A DNA stretch of 64,000 nt from an uncultured Roseovarius sp. (GTDB lineage: Bacteria; Pseudomonadota; Alphaproteobacteria; Rhodobacterales; Rhodobacteraceae). The translations under genes were made by a program, and so were the position numbers. The notes under the pieces are model-generated. The model saw nothing but the letters and a program-made list of their open reading frames with translations, was not told the DNA's origin and did no database searches. The stretch is taken from positions 124,001 to 188,000 of the forward strand of contig NZ_CANLER010000005.1 in assembly GCF_947489715.1 (NCBI RefSeq), in the 5' to 3' direction. Of the stretch, positions 7,261 to 16,173 are shown one piece after another (the first letter of the stretch is position 1; every line of letters starts with the position of its first letter).

Positions 7261-8838
7261 CTACTTTCTCAGAAGATCGCGCAGCTCTGCCGCAATCAGG
7301 CGGCGCAGCTCGTCTTTGGTTATGTTGTCCATCGAAGAGGCCGCAGAAGGTTGAGGTGTCGAAGGCGCGGATCGCGTTACCCCCGGGACGCCGTCCGCTG
7401 GGGCGGAGGGTAGTGCCCCGCGAAAACCGCGCCCGATTCCGTGATAATTGCCAAACGGCTCGTCCGCTTCGGAATTATAGGCCACCCGCGTCCAGTGGAC
7501 CAAATGCTGAGGTCCGACATTTTCCCCAATCGACGAGCGTCCGAAGAAACCCGTGCCGATGGTAAAGGTCGGTGCCAGATTGGTGGCAAAACCGGCAGCG
7601 CCCTGAGAACACGGCGCGTTGACAACCACACGGTACACTTCGACCATGCTGGCATATTCCATCACCGATGCTTCATCCCGTGTATGGATCGCGGCCGAAT
7701 GCCCGGCCCCCGCCAACCGCAACACCGCACGCGCCTGGGAGAGGGCCTGCGCGCGGGTTTTGGCGACATGCATAGACAGGACCGGGCATAGTTTTTCGCG
7801 CGACAAAGGTTCTTCCACGCCGATCAGGGTAATGGGGGCGACCAGGATCTTGGTGTTCGCTGGCACCCGGATACCGCATTCCTGTGCGATCCATGCGGCG
7901 TCGCGGCCAATTGCTTCGATGTTGAACCCGCGCGGATGAAACAGGAACCGCCGCAAGACCTCGGTATCTTCCTCCGAGCAGATATAGGCACCTGCGGATT
8001 TCAGGGCCATTTTCAACTGGTTTTCCACCTCGGACAAGGTGATCAGGACACTTTCATTGGTGCAAAGAACTGAATTGTCGAAGCTCTTTGAAGCCACGAC
8101 GCGCTGTGCCGCCTTGGCGATATCCGCGCTTGCATCAACAAAAACCGGCGCATTGCCCGGCCCCACACCTACTGCCGGATTGCCCGAAGAATAGGCCGCA
8201 CGCACCATCGGCGTGCCTCCAGTGGCAAGGATAACGTTGGTTTTTTCGGATTCCATGAAAGTATCCACAAGCGGGATCGACGGCTTTTCCAGCACCTGAA
8301 TGATCCCTGCCGGAGCACCGGCCTCTTCGGCCGCGCGGGCCAGCATGGTGACCGCTTCGATACTGGTTTCTCGCACCGCCGGATGCGGAGACATGACAAT
8401 CGCATTGCGCGTCATCAGGCACAGCAGTACCTTGTAGTTGATCGTCGCAATCGGGTTGGTCGAGGGTGTCAGCGCAAATACCACGCCCGCCGGGCGTGGT
8501 ATTTCAATGATCTTGCGGGCTTCATCGACACGCGGGTTGACGTAATCCTGATCGCGATAGAATTCGACCAGCGGTTTGGCCGTCAGTTCGTTCTTGATCT
8601 TCTTATGCTCGGCTACGCCAAAGCCGCTCTCGGCCACGACCTTTTCGGCAAACTCCGCCGCGTGAGCATGCGCCGCCTCGGCCACCGCATCGACGATACG
8701 CATCGTGGTGTCGCGATCATAGCGATCAAACACGGTGGCGGCCCACCTCGCGCGTTCCAGCATCAGATCAGCCTGACCCCGGCGTGCGGCAGGGCTTTCA
8801 GAGATGTCGATCAGGGAGTTGAAAAGCGCGGGTTCCAT
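7261..8838 (-). CDS. CoA-acylating aldehyde dehydrogenase (PduP-like) with C-terminal encapsulation peptide
   Basis: A 525 aa acylating aldehyde dehydrogenase that would oxidise propionaldehyde with NAD+ and CoA to propionyl-CoA inside the compartment. The catalytic Cys is in FDNSVLCTNE (about residue 259), with the cofactor motifs ATGGTPMV and GVGPGNAPV upstream. The last 23 residues, after a Pro/Ser/Ala-rich linker (about 470-500), form an amphipathic helix (DELRRLIAAELRDLLRK) typical of an encapsulation peptide; the C-terminal position matches RMM-type enzymes rather than PduP, where it is N-terminal. ATG at 8838 overlaps the aminotransferase-like stop (TGATG); a GTG at 8841 is an alternative start. 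Confidence 0.93.
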   Translation of the reverse strand: MEPALFNSLIDISESPAARRGQADLMLERARWAATVFDRYDRDTTMRIVDAVAEAAHAHAAEFAEKVVAESGFGVAEHKKIKNELTAKPLVEFYRDQDYVNPRVDEARKIIEIPRPAGVVFALTPSTNPIATINYKVLLCLMTRNAIVMSPHPAVRETSIEAVTMLARAAEEAGAPAGIIQVLEKPSIPLVDTFMESEKTNVILATGGTPMVRAAYSSGNPAVGVGPGNAPVFVDASADIAKAAQRVVASKSFDNSVLCTNESVLITLSEVENQLKMALKSAGAYICSEEDTEVLRRFLFHPRGFNIEAIGRDAAWIAQECGIRVPANTKILVAPITLIGVEEPLSREKLCPVLSMHVAKTRAQALSQARAVLRLAGAGHSAAIHTRDEASVMEYASMVEVYRVVVNAPCSQGAAGFATNLAPTFTIGTGFFGRSSIGENVGPQHLVHWTRVAYNSEADEPFGNYHGIGRGFRGALPSAPADGVPGVTRSAPSTPQPSAASSMDNITKDELRRLIAAELRDLLRK

Positions 8839-10109
8839 CACACCATCCTCCGCCGGTCGCCCATCACTTCCGCACGGGCCAGTTCCACTGCAATCGCAAC
8901 ACGCCGCAAAACTTCCTCGGCGTCGGCCTGCGTCAGCAATAACCCCGGTTTGAATTGCAGAACGCGCGGATCAAGGGTCGAGAAAATCGCCCAAACACCG
9001 TTTTCGTAAAGGTGTTTCATTACCGGCTTGGCACCCTGTTCATGATTGAACTCCAAACCCATGATCACACCGTGCTGACGGATACCGATGAAGAAATCCG
9101 GGAAGGCCGCCATGATATCGTTGAGACCCGCGCGCAGGTAATCCGAGATGTACTGCACCATCGTGCGCACCTCTGTGCGTTGCACGATCTCCAGCGTTTT
9201 CATCGCAACGACGCAGCCCAACTCCGCCCCGCCCATGGTCGAGATATGGCCAAAGCCGTCCTCTGACAGCCAGCCGCCGCATTTTTCCGAGATCAGCACA
9301 CAGGCAATCGGGTACATCCCCCCCGAGATGCCCTTACCGGTGACCATGATATCGGGCTCTACGCCGTATTTGGTGCAGCCCCACATCTCACCGGTGCGCA
9401 TCAGACCGGTTTGGACCTCATCAGCAATGTAGAGCGCGTCATACCGCTCACACAGCGCCTTGACCGCTGGTAGATACCCTTCCTGCGGCATCGGGAAGCC
9501 ATAGGTTGCCGGGATCGTTTCCATGATAACGGCTGCTACATCGCGGCCCTTCAGCGCGTCCTCCATCGCCGTCAGATCATTGAACGGCACCTGTACAAAC
9601 TCGCCTGCGGTGTCATGCGACAGGAACAGTTTCGAAAACCGGTCATCGCCGGTCTTGACCGCAAGACCGGTATGGCCGTGATAAGCCTTGACGATCGAGA
9701 CGATTTTCTTGCGCTGTTTGGCGTGCCGGGCAGTCTTGAGGGCGATGTCGATCGCCTCCCCGCCGCCGGACCCAAAGGCGGTATATTTGAAATGCGACCC
9801 CGGCGCGCAGGCCTGCAACGCCTCGGCCAAGGCGGTGCGTGCCAGTGCGGGAAAATGGTGGTTGCCCATGTCGAACCGTTCGGTACCGGCCTTCAGCACT
9901 TCGACCAGTTCGGGATGGCGGTGACCTAGGTTGTAGGTACCACCATTGAGGTGCAGGTCAATCAGACGCCGACCGTCCATGTCAAAGAGGTAATACCCCT
10001 CGCGGCGATCGATCACCAGGTCGACACCCATGTCGATCCAGTCTTGCGTTTTGCCCGGATTCCAAAAGGTTTTTGAGCGATCCAGGAACTCTGTTTTGGC
10101 CTGAGACAT
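8838..10109 (-). CDS. Class III PLP enzyme, probable amino-alcohol phosphate phospho-lyase or aminotransferase
   Basis: A 423 aa fold-type I PLP protein of aminotransferase class III. The PLP-binding Asp is in YIADEVQTGL and the Schiff-base Lys in VTGKGISGG. In RMM loci the gene in this position, next to an APH-type kinase, is thought to remove ammonia and phosphate from 1-amino-2-propanol O-phosphate to give propionaldehyde; class III enzymes with the same chemistry on phosphoethanolamine are known. A simple amino-transfer role remains possible. It is coupled to the aldehyde dehydrogenase downstream (TGATG). No encapsulation helix is obvious at either end. Confidence 0.85.
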   Translation of the reverse strand: MSQAKTEFLDRSKTFWNPGKTQDWIDMGVDLVIDRREGYYLFDMDGRRLIDLHLNGGTYNLGHRHPELVEVLKAGTERFDMGNHHFPALARTALAEALQACAPGSHFKYTAFGSGGGEAIDIALKTARHAKQRKKIVSIVKAYHGHTGLAVKTGDDRFSKLFLSHDTAGEFVQVPFNDLTAMEDALKGRDVAAVIMETIPATYGFPMPQEGYLPAVKALCERYDALYIADEVQTGLMRTGEMWGCTKYGVEPDIMVTGKGISGGMYPIACVLISEKCGGWLSEDGFGHISTMGGAELGCVVAMKTLEIVQRTEVRTMVQYISDYLRAGLNDIMAAFPDFFIGIRQHGVIMGLEFNHEQGAKPVMKHLYENGVWAIFSTLDPRVLQFKPGLLLTQADAEEVLRRVAIAVELARAEVMGDRRRMV

Positions 10110-10197
10110 CGGGACGTCCTTTCAGAAGATGCCACCAGTTAGGGTGATTCCCGAGAGGTCGGCTTGACCGCAGATTGCGATTCCTTGACATCCTGTT

Positions 10198-11202
10198 TCA
10201 GCCGAAAGCCTTTAGATAGACCGTCCCCAATTCTGCGGTGACACGCGCAAAATCGGGCGCAAGTGCCTGCGGTTCAGGCGCCTCGATATGGCTGCCGATC
10301 CAGGCCAAAAGTGCCATCCGCCGCAGCATCACGAAAGTGTCGATCTCGGCTTCTTCAGCGTTGCTCAAGGGGCGGATTTTATGATATCCCCGCACCCAGG
10401 CCGCCTTGAGGTCGGGCACCCGCGGATCGTCCTCCATGAAACTGATGCCAGCAGCAAAATCGTAGAGGAACCAACCGAAACCACTGTCATCAAAATCAAT
10501 CAGCCGCGTGCCATTTCCGTCAATCAAAAGATTCGCCAAGCGCATATCCGCATGGATCAGGCCATAGCGTTCGGGCGATTTCCCAAAGGCATCAAGACGT
10601 CGTTTAACCGTCGTTTCGACCTTTTCCAGAACTTCGCGCAGATCTGCATTCACATTGGGACCATCGCGCCAGTTGCCCCAGGTGGGATGATCGCCGAATA
10701 CCGCATCCGCATCCCACGTCAGGCGCTCGAACCCCTCGGGCCGCGGCCATCCGACCGAATGGATATGCGTGCGGGCGGCAATCTCGCCCAACTCTTCGAA
10801 CGGGCCGGTCAAATCACCGCTTTCGTCCGGTTCGGACCCTTCGACGAAATGAAACAGAACCATGTAGCGCGGGTCGACCAACCCCTCGGCACGGCCCACT
10901 TGGATCGCCTGGCCATCCCGGCCCAGATAATGCCCGGGCGTCACCACGGCGTCAGCCTCAGCCAAGGCCGCAATCCATTCCAGTTCGCATTCGATCGCAC
11001 GGCGACTATGATAGTTTTCGCGATGGACGCGCAGGATCGATTTGTATCCGCCCGCAGCCTCAACCAGATAGGTGGCGTTTTCCGACACGTTGATCAGCCG
11101 CGCCTGGGCGTCATCAGGCAAGTCCCACAAGCCGAGAGATGCGTTAGCAAGCCTGTCCAGATGCTTGAGGAGTTCCTCAAGCGGCATATCATGTCCTGAC
11201 AT
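10198..11202 (-). CDS. APH-family kinase, probable 1-amino-2-propanol kinase
   Basis: A 334 aa protein with the aminoglycoside-phosphotransferase/choline-kinase fold. The Brenner-type motif is visible as IHADMRLANLLI (catalytic Asp, with Asn as metal ligand) followed by LIDFDDSG, the metal-binding DFD. In the RMM context the expected reaction is ATP-dependent phosphorylation of 1-amino-2-propanol (or a similar amino alcohol), preparing it for the phospho-lyase encoded next. A good ribosome site (AGGGAGG) precedes the ATG. The N-terminal EELLKHLDRLANAS is helical and could serve as a targeting segment, but that is weaker than for the dehydrogenase. Confidence 0.86.
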   Translation of the reverse strand: MSGHDMPLEELLKHLDRLANASLGLWDLPDDAQARLINVSENATYLVEAAGGYKSILRVHRENYHSRRAIECELEWIAALAEADAVVTPGHYLGRDGQAIQVGRAEGLVDPRYMVLFHFVEGSEPDESGDLTGPFEELGEIAARTHIHSVGWPRPEGFERLTWDADAVFGDHPTWGNWRDGPNVNADLREVLEKVETTVKRRLDAFGKSPERYGLIHADMRLANLLIDGNGTRLIDFDDSGFGWFLYDFAAGISFMEDDPRVPDLKAAWVRGYHKIRPLSNAEEAEIDTFVMLRRMALLAWIGSHIEAPEPQALAPDFARVTAELGTVYLKAFG

Positions 11203-11223
11203 GGTTCCTCCCTTTCGGGTTGG

Positions 11224-11994
11224 TTAAATCTCTTCGATAGCTTCCAGCGATTCCGGAATGATCTGCCCACCGTCCACGACGATCTGCTGGCCGGTGATAT
11301 AGGCCGCCTCATCCGAGGCAAAGAACAGGGCCGCATTGCCAATGTCCTCAACTGCGCCCAGGCGTTTCAGTGGGATCGAAGCCGCCATTGTATCCAGATA
11401 GTCCTGACCCAGATCCTGTAGACCTTCGGTATAGATATTGCCGGGCATCACGGCATTGATCGTGGTGTTGTAGCGCGACAATTCCATCGCCGCCGTTTTC
11501 AAAAAGCCCAACTGCCCCGATTTCGACGCGCCGTAATGCGCCCAGCCCGGAAAGCCGGTGACCGGTCCGGTAATTGAAGAGGTCAAGACCACCCTGCCCT
11601 TGCCGGCCTTTTCGAAATGCGGGATCGCCGCCTTTACACACAGGAACGACGAGCGCAGGTTTGTTGCCATGACCCCATCCCATTCGGACGGATCCATATC
11701 GACAATCTTGGTCTGCGGAAACGCTCCGGCATTGGCGCACATCACGTCGATGCCGCCTTGTTTTGCGGCCACATTGGCAACCATTGCCTGGACGCTGTCC
11801 CAATCCGAGACATCGCAGATTTCATAACTGACATCGCCCTCGATCTCGGACGCTGCCTTTTTCATGGCCTCTTCACCGCGCGCTGTAATGGTGACCTTGG
11901 CACCCTGTCGGGCAAAGACCGTGGCTATGCCGCGACCGATCCCCTTGGACCCGCCGGTGACGATAACACTTTTGCCTTCGAGTGATGTAAGCAT
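11224..11994 (-). CDS. SDR dehydrogenase, probable amino-alcohol (1-amino-2-propanol) dehydrogenase
   Basis: A classical 256 aa short-chain dehydrogenase: TGGSKGIGRG nucleotide motif near residue 12, CANAG for the NNAG position, catalytic Ser in LTSSITG and YGASKSG for YxxxK, ending in the usual YITGQQIVVDGG. The open frame runs to 12165, but the ATG at 11994 has the ribosome site AAGGGAGA and begins the canonical fold, so it is the start. RMM loci carry an SDR characterised in Mycobacterium smegmatis as S-1-amino-2-propanol dehydrogenase (to aminoacetone), and this gene holds the same relative role. No substrate can be proved from sequence. Confidence 0.86.
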   Translation of the reverse strand: MLTSLEGKSVIVTGGSKGIGRGIATVFARQGAKVTITARGEEAMKKAASEIEGDVSYEICDVSDWDSVQAMVANVAAKQGGIDVMCANAGAFPQTKIVDMDPSEWDGVMATNLRSSFLCVKAAIPHFEKAGKGRVVLTSSITGPVTGFPGWAHYGASKSGQLGFLKTAAMELSRYNTTINAVMPGNIYTEGLQDLGQDYLDTMAASIPLKRLGAVEDIGNAALFFASDEAAYITGQQIVVDGGQIIPESLEAIEEI

Positions 11995-12011
11995 GTTTTC
12001 TCCCTTTCTTT

Positions 12012-12824
12012 TCAATTCTCTGCCGCACGGGATTCGCGCACGGCACGCACCAGCCAAGCGACGCTGAACGCCAGCAGGATCAGCACAAATGATCCGACGA
12101 CCGACATAACCCCAAGTGTCGGCACCAGTGGTGAATATCCCGACACCATCTTGGCATAGAGCCATTCCGGCAAGGTCGAATCCGCCCCGGTGGTGAACAG
12201 CGACAACGGAAAGTTTCCCCAGCTCAGCAAGAAAGCAAACAGCCCCGCTGACACGATCCCCGGCATCAATAGCGGCAATGTAATCTCGCGCAGGATCGTC
12301 CAGGTGCCCGCGCCCATATCGCGCGCGGCCTCTTCCAATGCGGGATCAAAACTATAGGCGCGGATGGCGACGATCAGCGTAGCAATCGGCGCGATCCAGA
12401 CAAGATGGGCCACGATGGCGGTTTTCCATGTGGGGATGATCCCGACCGAGTTGAACCACATCAAGAGCGCCAGCCCCAGCACCGTCTGCGGAAAGAATAT
12501 CGGCAGCAGGATCAGTTTCTGAAACAGGGTGCGATAGCGCCAGTGATAGCGGGCAAATGCCAGCGCGCCAAAAAACGCTACCACCATCGAAATGACCGTG
12601 ACGATCACAGCGACTTTGAGTGATGTGAATAGCAGATCGCGTACCGTGTCACTGGCCAGCGCGTCGCCGTACCACTTGGCCGAATACCGTTTGATCGGAA
12701 AGCTCAGGTAACGCGCCTTGGAAACCGAAGCAAAGCCAACGGACACAAGCGGCAGGTAGAGAAAAGCAATCGTGAAAATGCCATAGGCATAAAGAGCGAT
12801 CCGGGTGGAACGAGACGGGTTCAT
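12012..12824 (-). CDS. ABC transporter permease, PotC-type
   Basis: A 270 aa inner-membrane permease of the spermidine/putrescine (PotC) branch, with six predicted membrane segments starting at IALYAYGIFTIAFLYLPLV and the EAA loop around EEAARDMGAGTWTILREITLPLL (about residues 160-180). It pairs with the PotB-type permease encoded immediately upstream, whose stop codon shares its first base. It lies directly before the SDR gene (17 bases), so importer and enzymes are one transcription unit, suggesting uptake of the amine or amino alcohol metabolised in the compartment. Confidence 0.92.
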   Translation of the reverse strand: MNPSRSTRIALYAYGIFTIAFLYLPLVSVGFASVSKARYLSFPIKRYSAKWYGDALASDTVRDLLFTSLKVAVIVTVISMVVAFFGALAFARYHWRYRTLFQKLILLPIFFPQTVLGLALLMWFNSVGIIPTWKTAIVAHLVWIAPIATLIVAIRAYSFDPALEEAARDMGAGTWTILREITLPLLMPGIVSAGLFAFLLSWGNFPLSLFTTGADSTLPEWLYAKMVSGYSPLVPTLGVMSVVGSFVLILLAFSVAWLVRAVRESRAAEN

Positions 12825-13681
12825 CAGCGTTTCCTTCCCATGATCGCATCAAGGTCAATCCGGTTGACGCCAAAGATCGCCAACCCGCCGATGATCACGA
12901 TCAGGATGACGGACAGGGCCGCACCAAGGGGCCAGTTCTGCCCGAAAGTAAAGGCGGTTTCGATATCATCCGCGATCACGATCACCGCCTGCCCGCCCAG
13001 GATTTTGGATTCCGCCAGCGCACCCGCAGCCAGCACGAACGACAAGAGCGAACCCACCATGATACCGGGTGCTGCCAATGGCAGGTCGATCTGCCGCAGG
13101 ATTTGCCAGCGGGTTGCGCCCAGGTCGGCGGCGGCCTGACGTGTGTCATCCGGCACCATCGAGATGCCCTGTGCCAGCGGGAAAAGCATGAACGGCAGGT
13201 AGACGTAGACCAGCCCGAAAATGATGATACCGGTGTTGTAGAGCGGACTGTCGTAACCGATGCCCGTCAATGCGCGGAAATGCCCTTCGAACAACCCGCC
13301 TTTCATCAGCGTCAGCACCCAGCCAAAGAGGCGGATGTTTTCCGATACGAACAGGCTCATCACCACGGCAATCGTCAGGATCAGAGAGAACCTGCCAAAC
13401 ACCTTGGCCATGCCATACGCCAGCGGCCAGCAGATCACAAAAAGGATCAGGGTCGAAATCAGCGCCATGCCCAATGACCACAAGAGCGACTTGTAATAAC
13501 CCTGATCGAAGAACACGGAATAGGCCGAGAAATCTGGCAAATGGGCCAGGTCAAACACCTTTTGCGGCATGACAGAAAAGAGCGCGACGACCACCAGCGG
13601 CGCCAGAAAGCTGAGTGCCAGGATCGCGGCAAGCGGTAAAGATGACAAAAACCCAAGCTTGCGGTCAATCTTCTCCATCAC
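12824..13681 (-). CDS. ABC transporter permease, PotB-type
   Basis: A 285 aa permease with about six membrane segments and the EAA motif region QAAADLGATRWQILRQIDLPLA (about residues 183-204). Related to PotB of polyamine importers. The start overlaps the ATPase gene end by four bases (ATGA) and the stop touches the PotC-type start, so all three inner-membrane components are translationally coupled. Together with the TAT-exported binding protein upstream it forms a complete importer, probably for an amine. Confidence 0.92.
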   Translation of the reverse strand: MMEKIDRKLGFLSSLPLAAILALSFLAPLVVVALFSVMPQKVFDLAHLPDFSAYSVFFDQGYYKSLLWSLGMALISTLILFVICWPLAYGMAKVFGRFSLILTIAVVMSLFVSENIRLFGWVLTLMKGGLFEGHFRALTGIGYDSPLYNTGIIIFGLVYVYLPFMLFPLAQGISMVPDDTRQAAADLGATRWQILRQIDLPLAAPGIMVGSLLSFVLAAGALAESKILGGQAVIVIADDIETAFTFGQNWPLGAALSVILIVIIGGLAIFGVNRIDLDAIMGRKR

Positions 13682-14763
13682 GCCCCCCTGATCAGGTGAA
13701 CGTGGTCGGCATCAAACCCAAGGACCACCTCGGCCCCTTCGGCACCATCAAACCGGTCCTCGCGCAGCTTTTCGATGGTCAGGGTCTGCCCGGCAGAGGC
13801 TTCGACCTCATATTGGATACGAGACCCAAGGGCATATTCCGCCCGCAATATGCCACGCACGATAAAATCGGAGGTGGCGGAACTGGTCAGAAACCGCACA
13901 TATTCCGGCCGCACCATCAACGTGCCGGTCACGCCGTTATCCAGTGAAATTCCAAAGTCACTGGCATCGCCGTTAACATGGATTTCGATGCCCTTGCCGT
14001 GTAAACCACCCGTCGCCGTGCCCTCAATATCGAATAGATTCACCTCGCCCATGAACTCCGCCACAAAGCGGCTGATCGGGCGGCCATAAATTTCATCTGC
14101 AACAGAAATCTGTTCAAACCGGCCTTCTTTCATAATGGCGATCCGGTCGGACATCACCATCGCCTCTTCCAGCGAATGGGTAATATAGACAAAGGTCTTG
14201 CCGGTGCGCGCGTGCAGCGATTTCAACTCTTTTTCCAGAGTTTTGCGCAAGCGGTAATCGAGCGCCGACAAGGGTTCGTCAAAAAACAGGATCTCGGGAT
14301 CAAAGGCCAGCGCACGGGCCAGCGCCACGCGTTGTTTCTCCCCGCCCGAGCATTGCGAAATGCGCTTGTCATAATAGCTTTGCGGCAGGCGCAGCAGGTC
14401 CAGCAGTTCCAATGCGCGTTCTTTTCGCACCGCCGGGGCCGTGCCCTTCAGCTTAAGCGGAAACTCGATATTCTGTCCCACGCTCATATGCGGAAAAAGC
14501 GCCAGCGACTGGAACACCATGCAGGTCGGACGCAGGTTGGCCGGGGTCTGGTCAATGCGGGCGTCGCGCAACCAGATTTCGCCGTCAGTCACTTCGTCCA
14601 TGCCAACCAGCAGGCGGATCATCGTCGATTTTCCGCTGCCTGACGGGCCGACGATGGTAAAAAATTCACCCTCTTCGATATCAAGATCAACCCCGTGCAG
14701 GGCCGTAAAGGAGCCGAATTTTTTCACGACGTTTCGAAGCCGCAAAATGGGTTGCGATTGCAT
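13678..14763 (-). CDS. ABC transporter ATP-binding protein, PotA-type
   Basis: A 361 aa ATPase with Walker A GPSGSGKST (about residue 38), signature CSGGEKQRVALARAL, Walker B EILFFDEPLSALD and the switch His in ITHS; the last about 110 residues form the regulatory TOBE-type domain. It belongs to the polyamine/iron branch (PotA/FbpC-like). A 10-bp hairpin (14798-14824) lies between its start and the binding-protein gene, which would let the binding protein be made in excess over the membrane components. Confidence 0.94.
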   Translation of the reverse strand: MQSQPILRLRNVVKKFGSFTALHGVDLDIEEGEFFTIVGPSGSGKSTMIRLLVGMDEVTDGEIWLRDARIDQTPANLRPTCMVFQSLALFPHMSVGQNIEFPLKLKGTAPAVRKERALELLDLLRLPQSYYDKRISQCSGGEKQRVALARALAFDPEILFFDEPLSALDYRLRKTLEKELKSLHARTGKTFVYITHSLEEAMVMSDRIAIMKEGRFEQISVADEIYGRPISRFVAEFMGEVNLFDIEGTATGGLHGKGIEIHVNGDASDFGISLDNGVTGTLMVRPEYVRFLTSSATSDFIVRGILRAEYALGSRIQYEVEASAGQTLTIEKLREDRFDGAEGAEVVLGFDADHVHLIRGA

Positions 14764-14797
14764 GAATTGATCCCGGACTAGGAAATTTCAGGGGGGT

Positions 14798-14824
14798 CAC
14801 CGGGGCAAATCATATGCCCCGGTG
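14798..14824 (-). terminator. Intercistronic hairpin between binding-protein and ATPase genes
   Basis: Perfect 10-bp inverted repeat, CACCGGGGCA and TGCCCCGGTG, around a 7-base loop. It follows the stop of the binding-protein gene (14837) and precedes the ATPase start (14763) in the direction of transcription. There is no T tract, so it is more likely an attenuator or mRNA-stabilising element than a full terminator. Confidence 0.6.
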
Positions 14825-14836
14825 TATCTAATGCGG

Positions 14837-15970
14837 TCAGGACCGGCGCGCCTCGGTATAAATCTCGATCAGCTTATCATAGGAGGTCACAACCTCGTAA
14901 TCCAACGAGCGGTCCATCTCTTCCGCCAGGCTGTCCATCTGGATCGCATCCAGTTCCTCGGCGTCAAACAACGCCATGACGTCCGGGCTGCCCATTTGCG
15001 CGACCGGATTGTAGGTGCCTTCGGTAAAGGCCACCGCCTTCGAGATATCCGGGTCCTGAACAAATTCCAGGAAATCCTCGGCCAGGGTGCTGGGGTCCGG
15101 GTTGTTGACGGCCGAGGTCAGCTCGATCCAGACAACCCCGCCCTTACCGTCGACAGGCCCGGAATTGGGCGTAATGGCACGGACATTCGTTGCCCCATCA
15201 TAGCGGGCTGGTGAGGCAGTATAGGTACCGCCGGTGAAATAGGCGTCAATCTCGCCGTTGATCAGCGCCGTGTTCATCGCAACCAGATCATCAGTCAGCA
15301 GTTTCGCGCCACCAAAGATCTGTTCGGCCACGGCCTTGAACTTGGCCTGATCGTCGCCCTCGACCGGGGCAAAGGGGTTCAGACCTGCTGTCAGGCACAT
15401 GTGCATCACGTTCCAGTTGTCATAGGTCAGAACGCCGTAACGGTCCTTCATCGCCGGATCGAGGAACAGGTTCCAACCCTGATCTTCGGCCATCTCACGA
15501 CTGATGACATCCGTATTCACAACAAAGCTGAACGGCCCATAGCGCTGCGGCATTCCGATCAATTCGCCATCGCTGGCAAATGAAAGCGGATAGGGTTTCG
15601 CAAACTCTGGCAGCATCTTTTCGAAATAGGGCATGAACCGATCTTTGTTCAGCGGCTTGATCAAACCTTCGGGATAAAGCTGGTCTCGCGCCCAGGGCTG
15701 GTTGACATTGATCAGATCCCAGACCGAGGTCTCGCCCGCGCGCAGTTTGTTGATCATATCCGGATCGGAAGTGCCGCTTTCGGCCCGTACCGTGGCACCA
15801 GCATTCGCCGACCGGAACGGCCCTAGAACCTCGTCCGAATTATATCCCTCCCAGCACAGAATGTTCATCTGATCGTTGCGGGCCGCGAATGCGGGCGACA
15901 ACGGTCCACCGACGGCCAGACCAGCAACTGCTGCGGCACGGCCCGTGAATTGTCTTCTGGTAAGTGTCAT
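14837..15970 (-). CDS. Periplasmic substrate-binding protein, PotD-type, with TAT signal
   Basis: A 377 aa extracellular solute-binding protein of the polyamine type. The ATG at 15970 starts a twin-arginine signal (TRRQFTGRAAAVAGLAV) with a probable cleavage site after SPAFA; the frame extends upstream to 16084 but without signal-peptide character. The mature part opens with MNILCWEGYNSDEVLG, typical of PotD-like proteins. It is the first gene of the long minus-strand microcompartment operon and lies divergent from the AraC-type regulator, so the ligand is probably the inducer's source: a diamine, amino alcohol or related compound. Confidence 0.92.
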   Translation of the reverse strand: MTLTRRQFTGRAAAVAGLAVGGPLSPAFAARNDQMNILCWEGYNSDEVLGPFRSANAGATVRAESGTSDPDMINKLRAGETSVWDLINVNQPWARDQLYPEGLIKPLNKDRFMPYFEKMLPEFAKPYPLSFASDGELIGMPQRYGPFSFVVNTDVISREMAEDQGWNLFLDPAMKDRYGVLTYDNWNVMHMCLTAGLNPFAPVEGDDQAKFKAVAEQIFGGAKLLTDDLVAMNTALINGEIDAYFTGGTYTASPARYDGATNVRAITPNSGPVDGKGGVVWIELTSAVNNPDPSTLAEDFLEFVQDPDISKAVAFTEGTYNPVAQMGSPDVMALFDAEELDAIQMDSLAEEMDRSLDYEVVTSYDKLIEIYTEARRS

Positions 15971-16173
15971 GGTTTTTCCCTGTTGTTGGCCAATAAATTT
16001 CTTGAGTACGTTCAGCCTAGACAGCAAAGCGGGCTCCTGACTTGACACTAGATGTTTGAAATTTAACAGCAGCGCCCGCGTCACGGGCAGCGCCTACAAC
16101 CCTAGGGGCCTGTGTTTTGCAGAAATTTGAACTTGGCGTATGCTTGTCCGTCTCAAACGCGAATCGGTCTAAG
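15971..16173. promoter_or_regulatory. Divergent promoter region of the BMC operon and its AraC regulator
   Basis: About 200 bp between the start of the importer/compartment operon (minus) and the regulator (plus). It must carry both promoters. TTGACA occurs on the plus strand near 16041-16046, but I could not fix a convincing -10 or an AraC-type direct repeat. Called from arrangement rather than from a defined motif. Confidence 0.4.

Noticed and set aside
1565..16173. Cobalamin riboswitch controlling the dehydratase operon
   Set aside because: I looked in the operon leader and gaps for a B12-box-like structure and saw none that I could support; the dehydratase genes are last in the operon.
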